Assembly: GCA_016124745.1 (NCBI GenBank)
Contig: WGNC01000009.1
Location: 62,001-126,000 of the forward strand
Source of the DNA: Thiobacillus sp.
Lineage (GTDB): Bacteria; Pseudomonadota; Gammaproteobacteria; Burkholderiales; Thiobacillaceae
DNA: 64,000 bases
Direction of reading: 5' to 3'
Shown here: one piece after another, positions 46,266 to 54,848 of the stretch
How the letters are laid out: the number at the start of each line of letters is the position of its first letter
How positions within the stretch are numbered: the stretch's first letter is position 1
Program-made: the position numbers and the translations under genes
Notes under the pieces: model-generated
Database searches by the model: none
What the model was told of the DNA's origin: nothing
Seen by the model: only the letters and a program-made list of their open reading frames with translations

Positions 46266-47123
46266 ATGACTGACCTTGCCTTCGTTACAACCTGTAAGGG
46301 TCGCCTGCACCATATCCAGCAGACATTGCCGTTGATGATCGCCGAGTCGCCGGCTGAAATCGTCGTCGTGGATTATGGTTGTCCACAAGGCGTCGGGGAG
46401 TGGGTTGCCAGCAACCACCCGGAAGTGACTGTGGTCCGCGTGGATGATGACCCCGGCTTTTGCTTGCCAAGGGCCCGAAATTTGGGTGCTCAGAATACAA
46501 GCGCCAACTGGCTTTGTTTTATCGATGCGGATGTGAAACTCACACCCGGATGGACGCAATGGATGGCGGAAAATCTCGACCCTCGGTGTTTTTACCGTGC
46601 CGGCATGGTGAACGGCGAGCGGATCAAGGATACCTGGGGCACGGTTCTCTGCACCCGCAAGGCGTTTGCTGATGTCGGTGGCTATGATGAGGCGTTTGGG
46701 GGATGGGGAGGAGAAGACGACGATCTGTACGAGCGTCTGAAAATGTTCGGATACAAGGAGGCGGCCTACCCGGCGCAATTCGTCGATGCGATCCATCACG
46801 ACGACATGGCGCGAACCCTTTTTCATGAAATCAAGGACAAGGAACTTCAATTTTTCGTTAATCGTTTTTATTCGGAAGCAAAGCGGGACTTGCTGAAAAT
46901 CATCGGAAGGGAATTGCCTCTGGCCGATCGACAAGTGATGATGAAAAAGATCAAGGCGGAGATCATGGCCTGGGGGCTTGAACGAGCGAATCCAACAGCC
47001 GGGTTTACAACCACTTTTTCCATTCCTGCATGGCTGCCAGAGCCGTTCAGGATGCTCAAGACTTACACTATCACGCTGAACATGCAGAAGATGGAACGCA
47101 CCCAGGTTCCGCCGACGAAATAG
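46266..47123 (+). CDS. Family 2 glycosyltransferase with galactosyltransferase-type C-terminal region
   Basis: Encodes 285 residues from the ATG at 46266. The GT-A core has FVTTCKGRLHHIQQTLP, the CFIDADVKLTPGW DxD region, and GGYDEAFGGWGGEDDDLYERL, typical of the GT27-type C-terminal (galactosyltransferase-like) block. It differs from the other GT2 genes here in being a single compact domain. Substrate not predictable. Confidence 0.85.
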   Translation: MTDLAFVTTCKGRLHHIQQTLPLMIAESPAEIVVVDYGCPQGVGEWVASNHPEVTVVRVDDDPGFCLPRARNLGAQNTSANWLCFIDADVKLTPGWTQWMAENLDPRCFYRAGMVNGERIKDTWGTVLCTRKAFADVGGYDEAFGGWGGEDDDLYERLKMFGYKEAAYPAQFVDAIHHDDMARTLFHEIKDKELQFFVNRFYSEAKRDLLKIIGRELPLADRQVMMKKIKAEIMAWGLERANPTAGFTTTFSIPAWLPEPFRMLKTYTITLNMQKMERTQVPPTK

Positions 47124-47303
47124 ACTGCTGAGTGCCGCCGGATGACCGCTGCCCGGTGAATAGGGATCGAGGGGGCGCGACGCCTGACGGAACGCGCACG
47201 TCAGTGCAATGGCGATACGGGCGAGCCCCCGCCCGATTTGTGCCCGGATGGTGATGAAACGGATTCCAGTACCATCGGGGATTTAAGCATTGATTTAGGA
47301 ATT

Positions 47304-49604
47304 ATGCCGAGTACGAGAATCAAGGCCGCCAATACCACGCTTTGCCTGATCGACACCCAAACCCATGCGCTGGCAGCGCGGGCAATGCGTTTATCCCTGA
47401 CAGCGATGGATTTTGCCGATGCCGTCTTCATCTCCGACTCGGCCGCCGATACGGGCGGCGCCCGCCATGTGGCCATCGCCCCCCTGGTGGGCCGTGCGGC
47501 CTATTCGCGTTTCGTCATGAAGGAGCTGCTCCGACATGTCGAAACGGAGCATGTGCTGCTGATCCAGTGGGATGGCTATGTCGTCCACCCTGATGCATGG
47601 CGCGATGATTTTCTCGAGCATGACTACATCGGCGCGCGCTGGGGATTCCACAAGGACGCGCATTGTGTCGGCAACGGCGGGTTTTCGCTGCGCTCGCGGC
47701 GCCTGCTGGAAGCGCTCCAGGATCCCGCGATCGACCGTTACGAACCCGAGGACGAATTGATCTGCCGCCACTACCGGCCGCTGCTGGAATCCCGTTACGG
47801 CACGCGTTTCGCGCCACCCGAGGTGGCGGACCGCTTCTCGTTCGAAACGACCTATCCGCCGGGCAAGACCCTTGGTTTTCATGGTCTGTTCAACATGTGG
47901 CAATTCCTTTCCGATGAAGAAGTGCCCGGTTTCGTCGCGGCGATGCCGAGGTCGGTGCTCGGATCGATTCAATACCTCGCGCTGGCGAAAAACTTCATCG
48001 ACCTGAAGCGACTCGATTCGGCAAGGGTATTGCTGGAACAACGCCAGCGCGTCTTTCCCGCCGATGCCAAGTGCGCCGCGATGCTGCAAACGCTGAATGG
48101 CGGATCGACTGGCACGCACCACGCTGCGCCGGTGAGCCGCAACGCACCCTGCCCGTGCGGCAGCGGGAAACGCTACAAGCATTGCTGCGGGCAGGAGGGT
48201 GTCGCGCAAGCCGTGACTTCGGCGACGGCTGAAAACACTCCGGAGACCTTGTTGAAGCAGGCCATGACGGATCATCAGGCTGGCCGCCTGGATGCTGCGC
48301 GGAAAGGCTACGAAGCGGTGGTGGCGCTGGGTGACGACGCGATCGCGGAACACTATCTGGGCGTGCTCGACATGCAGGATAAACGGCCGCTTGACGGAGA
48401 AAGACGGATCCGCGCCGCGCTGGCGAAACGGGGTGACGTGCCGGATTTCTACAATAATCTGGGCCTGTGCCTGCGTGCACAAAACCGTCTCGAGGAGGCT
48501 GTCGCAGAGTATCGCAAGGCGCTGGACCTACACCCGGCCTATGCTCCGGCCTGGAGCAATCTTGGCCTGGATCTGCACAAGCTGGGCCATCTCGGCGAGG
48601 CGCTGGACGCCTTCAATCGTGCCCTGGTGCTGGATGCGAACCTCATGCAGGCGCGCTTCAGCCGGGCACTCGTGCTGCTGACGCAGGGTGAATATGCGCA
48701 GGGTTGGGCAGGATACGACTATCGCATGCGGTGCCCTGAATATGCCGCGAACTACCGGCTGCCGGCGATGGCGGGGATGCCCCGTCCCTGGCAGGGCGAG
48801 GCCTTGGCAGGGAAGGCCCTGCTGCTGATCGCCGAACAGGGGATCGGCGACACCTTGCAGTTCATTCGCTATGCACGGCAACTCGCCGAACAGGGCGGCA
48901 AGGTCGACCTGCATGTACGCCAGGGGCATGTGGCGGGACTGCTGCGCAACGCGCAAGGCGTGTCCGAGGTATACACCGGCTCAGCAGCCATTCCAGCGCA
49001 CGATTACTACTGTCACTTGTTGAGCCTGCCACGGCTGTGCAATACCCGTTCTCTGGGTGACGTTCCGGCCGACGTGCCTTACCTGGCGGCGCCTGCCGAC
49101 CGACGTGCGTATTGGCGGCAACGCCTTGATGCAATACCGGCGAGGCTGCGCGTCGGCCTGGCCTGGGCTGGCAGCCCCAGCAACGTGGATGACCGCAACC
49201 GTTCCTGTTCCCTTCAAGCCCTCACCGGCCTGTTCGAAGTGCCCGACGTGGCCTGGATCAACCTGCAGATCGGGGTCGGCCGCGAGGAATTGCAGTCCGT
49301 GCAGACGCCGATTCTCGACTGGGGGAACGACCAGACCGATTATGCCGAGACCGCTGCGCTGATGGCCGAACTCGATCTGATCATCACGGTTGATACGTCC
49401 ATCGCCCATGCGGCGGGTGCGTTAGCCCGCCCGGTCTGGGTCATGCTGCAGTACATCGCGGATTTCCGCTGGCTGCTCGATCGCAACGACAGCCCGTGGT
49501 ATCCGACCGCGCGACTGTTCCGCCAGCCTCGCCCGAGGGACTGGGCGGGGGTCGTCGCGTCGCTGAAGGGGGCGCTTGCAGATTTCATGGTCGAGCGATC
49601 ATGA
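47304..49604 (+). CDS. DUF5672 / SEC-C / TPR / GT9 fusion protein
   Basis: Encodes 766 residues from the ATG at 47304. Residues 1-230 are a DUF5672 glycosyltransferase-like domain (LIQWDGYVVHPDAW, GNGGFSLRSRRLLEAL, YEPEDELICRHYRP). A SEC-C metal-binding motif (APCPCGSGKRYKHCCG, near 278-293) follows. TPR repeats lie near 310-460. The C-terminal part (about 470-766) is GT9-like (heptosyltransferase fold), with LRVGLAWAGSPSN and DLIITVDTSIAHAAGAL. The SEC-C zinc motif is unexpected between sugar-transfer domains. A DUF4254 gene follows 19 bp later, a partner often found beside GT9 genes. Confidence 0.85.
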   Translation: MPSTRIKAANTTLCLIDTQTHALAARAMRLSLTAMDFADAVFISDSAADTGGARHVAIAPLVGRAAYSRFVMKELLRHVETEHVLLIQWDGYVVHPDAWRDDFLEHDYIGARWGFHKDAHCVGNGGFSLRSRRLLEALQDPAIDRYEPEDELICRHYRPLLESRYGTRFAPPEVADRFSFETTYPPGKTLGFHGLFNMWQFLSDEEVPGFVAAMPRSVLGSIQYLALAKNFIDLKRLDSARVLLEQRQRVFPADAKCAAMLQTLNGGSTGTHHAAPVSRNAPCPCGSGKRYKHCCGQEGVAQAVTSATAENTPETLLKQAMTDHQAGRLDAARKGYEAVVALGDDAIAEHYLGVLDMQDKRPLDGERRIRAALAKRGDVPDFYNNLGLCLRAQNRLEEAVAEYRKALDLHPAYAPAWSNLGLDLHKLGHLGEALDAFNRALVLDANLMQARFSRALVLLTQGEYAQGWAGYDYRMRCPEYAANYRLPAMAGMPRPWQGEALAGKALLLIAEQGIGDTLQFIRYARQLAEQGGKVDLHVRQGHVAGLLRNAQGVSEVYTGSAAIPAHDYYCHLLSLPRLCNTRSLGDVPADVPYLAAPADRRAYWRQRLDAIPARLRVGLAWAGSPSNVDDRNRSCSLQALTGLFEVPDVAWINLQIGVGREELQSVQTPILDWGNDQTDYAETAALMAELDLIITVDTSIAHAAGALARPVWVMLQYIADFRWLLDRNDSPWYPTARLFRQPRPRDWAGVVASLKGALADFMVERS

Positions 49605-49623
49605 GCAATGAACAAGGGTAGCC

Positions 49624-50268
49624 ATGATTCCGCTCGATGAACTGTACGCCGTCGCTGTCACGCACTTTCACTCAGCCCTGCTCGAACATCTGAAGCATGG
49701 CGGTGAAGCCCCTGTGACTCCGTCCGGGGATCTGTGGCGGGCGATCGAGGACAACCATCGCTGCAATGTCGCGCTATGGGACGAAGAGGACCAGGCGCGT
49801 CGTCGCGATGTGCCGGATAGTGACATCGCCAACAGCAAGCGGCTGATAGACGGCCATAACCAGCGCCGCAACGATGCCATCGAACGCATCGACGAGCAGG
49901 TTCTGACCGCGCTGCCGAGCCTGCCGACGTCGGCGCGCCTGCATTCGGAAACGGTCGGCGCCCTGATCGACCGCCTGTCCATCCTCAGCCTGAAGATATT
50001 CCACATGGACTGGCAGACCCGGCGCGCCGATGCCGATGCGGCGCATCACGCGATGAGCCGTGCAAGGCTGTCGCGGCTGCAGGAACAACGTGCGGACCTA
50101 GGGGGGTGCCTGGACGAACTGACGCGCGGCTGCCTGGCCGGCACGCTGCGCTTCAAGGTATATCGGCAATTCAAGATGTACAACGACCCGAAATTCAATC
50201 CCTGGCTGTCTGCTTCCCGCACGGCGGCGACGGAAGCGCCGAACACGCCCGCTGCGCCGGATGATTGA
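49624..50268 (+). CDS. DUF4254 protein
   Basis: Encodes 214 residues. The conserved core is NHRCNVALWDEEDQAR and ANSKRLIDGHNQRRNDAIERID, followed by ETVGALIDRLSILSLKIFHM. All-helical and soluble. Function unknown. In other genomes this family sits beside GT9 or lipopolysaccharide genes, as here. It starts 19 bp after the fusion protein and is probably co-transcribed. Confidence 0.8.
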   Translation: MIPLDELYAVAVTHFHSALLEHLKHGGEAPVTPSGDLWRAIEDNHRCNVALWDEEDQARRRDVPDSDIANSKRLIDGHNQRRNDAIERIDEQVLTALPSLPTSARLHSETVGALIDRLSILSLKIFHMDWQTRRADADAAHHAMSRARLSRLQEQRADLGGCLDELTRGCLAGTLRFKVYRQFKMYNDPKFNPWLSASRTAATEAPNTPAAPDD

Positions 50269-50349
50269 AAGCAGGAGCGTGCACGAGATCCCTCAGGCCT
50301 GCGATGACCTTTAAAATCACCAACGCGCAGAACGGTATCGGAAATACCC

Positions 50350-51096
50350 ATGTTTATTTCGAACTCCAGAAAATTCATTTTCATCCATTTGGAAAAGTGC
50401 GCCGGCACCTCGATCGAAGTCGCGCTCTCCCATACGCTACAGTGGAACGATATCCTGATCGGCAGCACGAAAGAGGGCGAGGCGATGCAGGATAGCTACA
50501 AGAAGCTGTTTGGCCTCGAAAAACACAGCACCGCCCAGGAGGTCAAAGAGGTCGTGGGCGACGTGATCTGGGATGAATTCTTCAAATTCGGTACGGTGCG
50601 GAATCCCTACTCCCTTGCTGTGTCGCAATACACGTATTCATTGCAGCATTTGCTGGCGGCAACCCAAAGGCTGAAGATGAAACCTTTGATCGAAGGAACT
50701 TTACAGAATCTAGATCACTACAACACCTGGCCCTACACCTATCCGGGCGTAAAGGCGCTACTCGCCACCGGTGGCGTCAATTCAAAATTTGGCGATTTCA
50801 TCAGGTCAAGCAAACTGGCAGGTTGGGAAGGGTTCAATTCCCAGCGCGCCAGACTGGGCAACAACCTGGGCGAGTTGATCGTTGATCAGGTGCTGAAGAT
50901 CGAAGCGCTCGATGGACTGTGGCCCGGGTTGTGCGAAAAGCTGAACCTCGGCGCGATTCCGCTCGGGCGGGTAAATCCGAGCACGGACGGTACGCTGGAT
51001 TTCCGGTATTTCTACAGAAATCCTGATGACCAGGCGTTCGTTTATGAAATGTTCAGAGAGGATTTCGACTTTTTTGGCTATGCAAGGGACCTCTAG
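50350..51096 (+). CDS. Sulfotransferase-family protein
   Basis: Encodes 248 residues. The PAPS 5'-phosphosulfate loop is FIHLEKCAGTSIE (11-23; usual consensus HxPKTAGTS), and the 3'-phosphate motif is GTVRNPYSLAVSQY (81-94). Both are intact in position, with Glu replacing the usual Pro-Lys at HLEK. It would transfer sulfate from PAPS to the glycan. Last gene of the locus; no PAPS-synthesis genes are nearby, so the donor must come from general sulfur metabolism. Confidence 0.8.
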   Translation: MFISNSRKFIFIHLEKCAGTSIEVALSHTLQWNDILIGSTKEGEAMQDSYKKLFGLEKHSTAQEVKEVVGDVIWDEFFKFGTVRNPYSLAVSQYTYSLQHLLAATQRLKMKPLIEGTLQNLDHYNTWPYTYPGVKALLATGGVNSKFGDFIRSSKLAGWEGFNSQRARLGNNLGELIVDQVLKIEALDGLWPGLCEKLNLGAIPLGRVNPSTDGTLDFRYFYRNPDDQAFVYEMFREDFDFFGYARDL

Positions 51097-51173
51097 CGAG
51101 TCAATCCCTGCTGCAGGGGCGAGTCCACACTGGTTCGAGCCTGCCGCCACCTGGCCTGAGACCAGGGTGGTGC

Positions 51174-51953
51174 TCAATCCGGGAAATCGTAATCGACGGT
51201 CAGCGGCGCGTGGTCGGAAAAGCGCTGGTCCTTGTAGACGTTTGCCGACCGGGCCGTCCCGGCAATGCCGGGCGTGGCGATCTGGTAATCGATGCGCCAG
51301 CCGACGTTCCTGACCCAGGCCTGACCGCGGTTGCTCCACCAGGTGTAAGCCTCCCCGGTGTGATCCGGGTAGAGGCTGCGGTAGACGTCGACCCAGCCCA
51401 GTTCGTCGAACAACCGGCTCATCCAGGCGCGCTCCTCGGGCAGGAAGCCCGAGTTCGTCCGGTTGGATTTCCAGTTCTTGAGGTCGATCTCCCGGTGGGC
51501 GATGTTCCAGTCGCCGCAGATGACGATCTCGCGGCCACTTTTGATCAGCGTTTCAAGATGCGGGAAGAACGCGTCCATGAAGCGGAACTTGGCCTGCTGG
51601 CGTTCGGAGCTTGAGGAGCCGGACGGCTGGTAGAGCGAGATGACGGCGAGTTTGCCGTAGTCGGCCTCGATGTAGCGGCCTTCGGCGTCGAATTCGGGCA
51701 CCCCGAGGCCTTTGATGATCTTCTGCGGTTGCTTGCGCGTGTAGACACCGACCCCACTGTAGCCTTTTTTCTCGGCGTAGTGGAAGGCCCCGGTGAGGCC
51801 ATCGCACGACACGAATTCGGGCCTGAGGTCGGCGGCCTGTGCCTTGAGTTCCTGCACGCAGACAACGTCAGCGCCCTGAGCGGGCAGCCAGTCGAAGAAG
51901 CCCTTGGTGGCGGCGGAACGGATGCCATTGAGGTTGGCCGATATAATTCGCAT
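51174..51953 (-). CDS. xthA: Exodeoxyribonuclease III
   Basis: Encodes 259 residues from the ATG at 51953 (an adjacent TTG is in frame). It removes 3' blocks and cleaves AP sites in DNA repair. Motifs in order are [31 protein letters not shown] and [11 protein letters not shown], covering the metal Asp/Asn/Glu and catalytic His. It is divergent from pyrE with only 27 bp between start codons. Confidence 0.96.
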   Translation of the reverse strand: MRIISANLNGIRSAATKGFFDWLPAQGADVVCVQELKAQAADLRPEFVSCDGLTGAFHYAEKKGYSGVGVYTRKQPQKIIKGLGVPEFDAEGRYIEADYGKLAVISLYQPSGSSSSERQQAKFRFMDAFFPHLETLIKSGREIVICGDWNIAHREIDLKNWKSNRTNSGFLPEERAWMSRLFDELGWVDVYRSLYPDHTGEAYTWWSNRGQAWVRNVGWRIDYQIATPGIAGTARSANVYKDQRFSDHAPLTVDYDFPD

Positions 51954-51980
51954 CAAGATTGTTTCAAGAAGTCAGGGAAA

Positions 51981-52619
51981 ATGTCCGATTACAAGGCCGA
52001 GTTCGTCGAATTTGCCATCGCTTCGAATGTGCTGTGTTTTGGTGAATTCAAGACCAAGGCGGGGCGCATGAGTCCCTATTTTTTTAATGCGGGACTGTTC
52101 AACGACGGCGACAAGCTGAAACGGCTGGGCGAATTTTACGCGAAAGCCATCGTCGACTCGGGGATCGCGTTCGATGTGCTGTTCGGCCCGGCCTACAAGG
52201 GCATCCCGCTGGCAGCCAGTATCGCGATTGCGCTTGTAGACATGGGCAGGAACGTGCCGTTTGCCTTCAACCGCAAGGAAGCGAAGGATCACGGCGAAGG
52301 CGGAACGGTGGTGGGTGCTACGCTGCAGGGCCGGGTGCTGATCGTGGACGATGTGATGTCGGCAGGCACGTCGGTACGCGAATCGGTCGATCTGATTCGC
52401 AATTCGGGTGCTCATCCGGCCGGCGTGGTGATTGCACTGGACCGGATGGAGCGCGGCACAGGTGAAAAATCGGCGGTTCAGGAAGTACGTGAACAATATG
52501 GCATTCCGGTGGTGGCGGTCGTCACCCTGGACAATCTGGTGGAGTTTCTGGGACGTGATGCAAACAGACAAGCTGAATTGCAGGCTGTGGCAGCTTACCG
52601 TGCACGCTACGGCGTTTAG
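51981..52619 (+). CDS. pyrE: Orotate phosphoribosyltransferase
   Basis: Encodes 212 residues from the ATG at 51981; the long upstream frame is antisense to xthA. It makes OMP from orotate and PRPP in pyrimidine synthesis. The PRPP motif [13 protein letters not shown] and [11 protein letters not shown] are present, with [13 protein letters not shown] between them. The 3' end overlaps the next gene. Confidence 0.96.
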   Translation: MSDYKAEFVEFAIASNVLCFGEFKTKAGRMSPYFFNAGLFNDGDKLKRLGEFYAKAIVDSGIAFDVLFGPAYKGIPLAASIAIALVDMGRNVPFAFNRKEAKDHGEGGTVVGATLQGRVLIVDDVMSAGTSVRESVDLIRNSGAHPAGVVIALDRMERGTGEKSAVQEVREQYGIPVVAVVTLDNLVEFLGRDANRQAELQAVAAYRARYGV

Positions 52620-53208
52620 CGCGCTGGCGGTCGCCCTGCTGCTGGGCGCGGGAGCGGCCGAGGCTGCGATGTACCGCTGGGTGGACGGCAACGGTCGCGT
52701 GCATTACAGCGACACGCTGCCGCAGACCTATCAGCAAAGCGGTGCAGACGTGATGAACAAGCAGGGCAGCGTCATCAAACGCAACCAGTCCGAAGCCGAG
52801 CGCCAGGCGGACGCCGAGCGCAAGGCAGAGGCGTCGCGCCTCCAGCGGGAGCAGCAAGCACAGGCGCAGCAGGATCGTGCATTGATGTCGACCTACACCA
52901 GCGAAGCGGAAATCGATCTGGCGCGCGATCGTGCGCTGGAACACCACAAGCTGGCGATCAAGGGCGCGGAGACGCGAGCCAAGGCTGTGGATGCCAATCT
53001 TGCCGAACTGAACGAGCGCGTCGCGAACCTCGAAAAGGCTGGCCGGCCCATTTCGGACAATCTGAAGGAACAGCTGGATCAGGCCGTCAATGAAAGCCTG
53101 GAGCTGAAGCGGCACATCCTGAAGAATGAAGAGGCGATGGTGCAAGTGCGCGAGAAGTACGCGGCAGACAAGGCTCGGTTCAAGATGCTGTCGGGCAGCC
53201 AGCCCTGA
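52558..53208 (+). CDS. Exported DUF4124 protein with coiled-coil
   Basis: Encodes 216 residues from the ATG at 52558, which overlaps pyrE by 62 bp; a GTG at 52600 would still include the signal peptide ([11 protein letters not shown]). The DUF4124 segment is [18 protein letters not shown]. The rest is a long charged coiled-coil (about 75-210). Periplasmic; role unknown. DUF4124 proteins are often linked to cell-wall functions. Confidence 0.8.
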   Translation: MQTDKLNCRLWQLTVHATAFSALAVALLLGAGAAEAAMYRWVDGNGRVHYSDTLPQTYQQSGADVMNKQGSVIKRNQSEAERQADAERKAEASRLQREQQAQAQQDRALMSTYTSEAEIDLARDRALEHHKLAIKGAETRAKAVDANLAELNERVANLEKAGRPISDNLKEQLDQAVNESLELKRHILKNEEAMVQVREKYAADKARFKMLSGSQP

Positions 53209-53345
53209 TCAATTTATGCAGGCTGCCGTGACCTGACGCCGGGGGCCGGCTGTCAGGTCGGGTCTGATGGTAGAATCCGCCGCTTCGTGCGCTTTGCCCT
53301 GAAAGCCGGGGTGCGTGTCCATTCATGCCGGCTCCGACCTGATAC

Positions 53346-54020
53346 ATGCTGACCCACCCCATTCCGACACGCGACCTGCTCGAGGCGACTCCGCCCCGGT
53401 ATCTGGCACGGGGCCGGATCGCCAATGCCGATGTCCGGCTGGTCGAATGTGGCGGTCATCTCTGGGTGGTCAAGGACTTCAGCGTCTGTCCGGTCTGGGT
53501 TCGACATACCGTTGGTCGCTGGTTCATCCGGCGCGAGCTGAAGGCCCTTCAGCGATTGCAGGGTATCCCGGGCATCGCCGAAAATCCGCTGCGGCTGGAT
53601 GCATTCGCGCTGGCCTACCTTTTCATCGAGGGGCGTGCGCTGAATGAATTTCCCAAGGGCCAGCCGTCGGCGGATTTCTTTCTGGCCCTGGAATCCGCGG
53701 TCAAGGCCATGCATGCCCGGGGGATAGCCCATCTCGATCTGCGCAATCGCGGCAATATCCTGGTCGACGCGTCGCAGCAACCCTTCCTGATCGATTTCCA
53801 GTCACATGTTCCGTTGCCGCGCTGGTTTCCTCCACTGGCGCGTTCCCTGGAAAATATCGATCTGTCCGGTGTCTACAAGGCTTGGGGGAAGAGCCTGCCC
53901 GGCACCCTGGATGAAAGTCGCCAGCATCTGCTTGATAGCGTGAACGCATGGCGAAAATGGTGGGTGCTCAAAGGGTACCTCGGAATGGGCCGCTTGGCAG
54001 GCCGCCGCCGCCGTCGTTAA
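53346..54020 (+). CDS. Small kinase-like protein (LPS-kinase/RIO-like)
   Basis: Encodes 224 residues, a truncated-looking protein-kinase fold. The phosphate-binding Lys is in WVVKDF (about 43), the catalytic loop is HLDLRNRGNILV (about 129-140), and the metal Asp is in LIDFQS (about 150). It resembles InaA/WaaP-like kinases that phosphorylate lipopolysaccharide core sugars, but the C-lobe is shorter. The Lys/Arg-rich tail may contact membrane. It lies 33 bp before the methyltransferase gene, likely the same operon. Confidence 0.72.
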   Translation: MLTHPIPTRDLLEATPPRYLARGRIANADVRLVECGGHLWVVKDFSVCPVWVRHTVGRWFIRRELKALQRLQGIPGIAENPLRLDAFALAYLFIEGRALNEFPKGQPSADFFLALESAVKAMHARGIAHLDLRNRGNILVDASQQPFLIDFQSHVPLPRWFPPLARSLENIDLSGVYKAWGKSLPGTLDESRQHLLDSVNAWRKWWVLKGYLGMGRLAGRRRRR

Positions 54021-54053
54021 ATACACTCAAACCTTTACCGGAGCCTCCTGACC

Positions 54054-54635
54054 ATGTTCGAGTCAATCAATGCCCTGTTCAACAACGTCGCACTCAGAAA
54101 ATTCCTGGTGCGCTACCGCATTGTGCTGGGCATTGCACTGGTCGTGCTGCTGTTCTGGCAACTCGGCTGGCGGGCGGAGAATTTCTGGCTGGCCTTCGCG
54201 GTGTCGATGGTGGGTGAATTCATCCAGCTCTGGTGCTTTGCCTCGCTGGACAAGAATTCGACGCTGGCCTTTCGCGGCCCGTATTCGCTGGTGCGCAACC
54301 CGATGTACCTGGGGCGCTATTTCATCATCCTGGGGATGCTGCTGCTGCTCGACAGCGGGCGCCTTGCGGTCATCATCGTGTATACGGTGCTCTACTGGTT
54401 CTACATGACGAACCGGGTCAAGCGCGAAGAGGCTTTGCTGAAGGAAGTGTTCGGCCAGAGCTATGCGGACTACTGTGCGGAGGTGCGGCCTTTTCTGCCA
54501 CGCCTGACACCCTGCAGCAACGGCACCCTGGCCTTCTGGGACAGCCGCCTGTTCCGCAATTGCCACGGCTCACGCAACCTGATCGCCACCCTGGTAGTGT
54601 GGGGACTGATCGCGCTGCTGCTGTTCAGCTATTGA
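54054..54635 (+). CDS. Isoprenylcysteine carboxyl-methyltransferase-like membrane protein
   Basis: Encodes 193 residues with about four membrane helices. The SAM-binding signature GPYSLVRNPMYLG (75-87) and RVKREEALLKEVFGQSYADYCAEV match the bacterial ICMT/PEMT group. Bacteria lack prenylated CaaX proteins, so the substrate is probably a lipid. Adjacent kinase-like gene suggests an envelope-lipid modification pair. Confidence 0.8.
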   Translation: MFESINALFNNVALRKFLVRYRIVLGIALVVLLFWQLGWRAENFWLAFAVSMVGEFIQLWCFASLDKNSTLAFRGPYSLVRNPMYLGRYFIILGMLLLLDSGRLAVIIVYTVLYWFYMTNRVKREEALLKEVFGQSYADYCAEVRPFLPRLTPCSNGTLAFWDSRLFRNCHGSRNLIATLVVWGLIALLLFSY

Positions 54636-54658
54636 TTTGGCCTGATGAAGTTTGAAGT

Positions 54659-54818
54659 GCTATTGAAGGCTGGCATGCCCGGGCTGTGTGAGGCAGCACG
54701 GGAGGCCGAATCAATAGCCATTAAAAACAGCGTTCCATTGAGACGGCTCACCAGACTGACCCGCTCAGGATGACGCAAAAATACCCTACCGGTTCAAGCA
54801 TCATCTGGCCGTCTCAAT
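54659..54818. repeat. Pair of inverted repeats in the convergent ICMT/gatB gap
   Basis: GCTATTGA (54659-54666) and TCAATAGC (54711-54718) are perfect complements enclosing further pairing bases. ATTGAGACGGC (54737-54747) and its exact complement (54808-54818) follow with a 60-bp spacer. The gap lies between converging genes, so one or both may act as bidirectional terminators or be remnants of a small repeat element. Confidence 0.6.
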
Positions 54819-54848
54819 AATAGGTCTGACAGACAGCGATAGCGGCGC

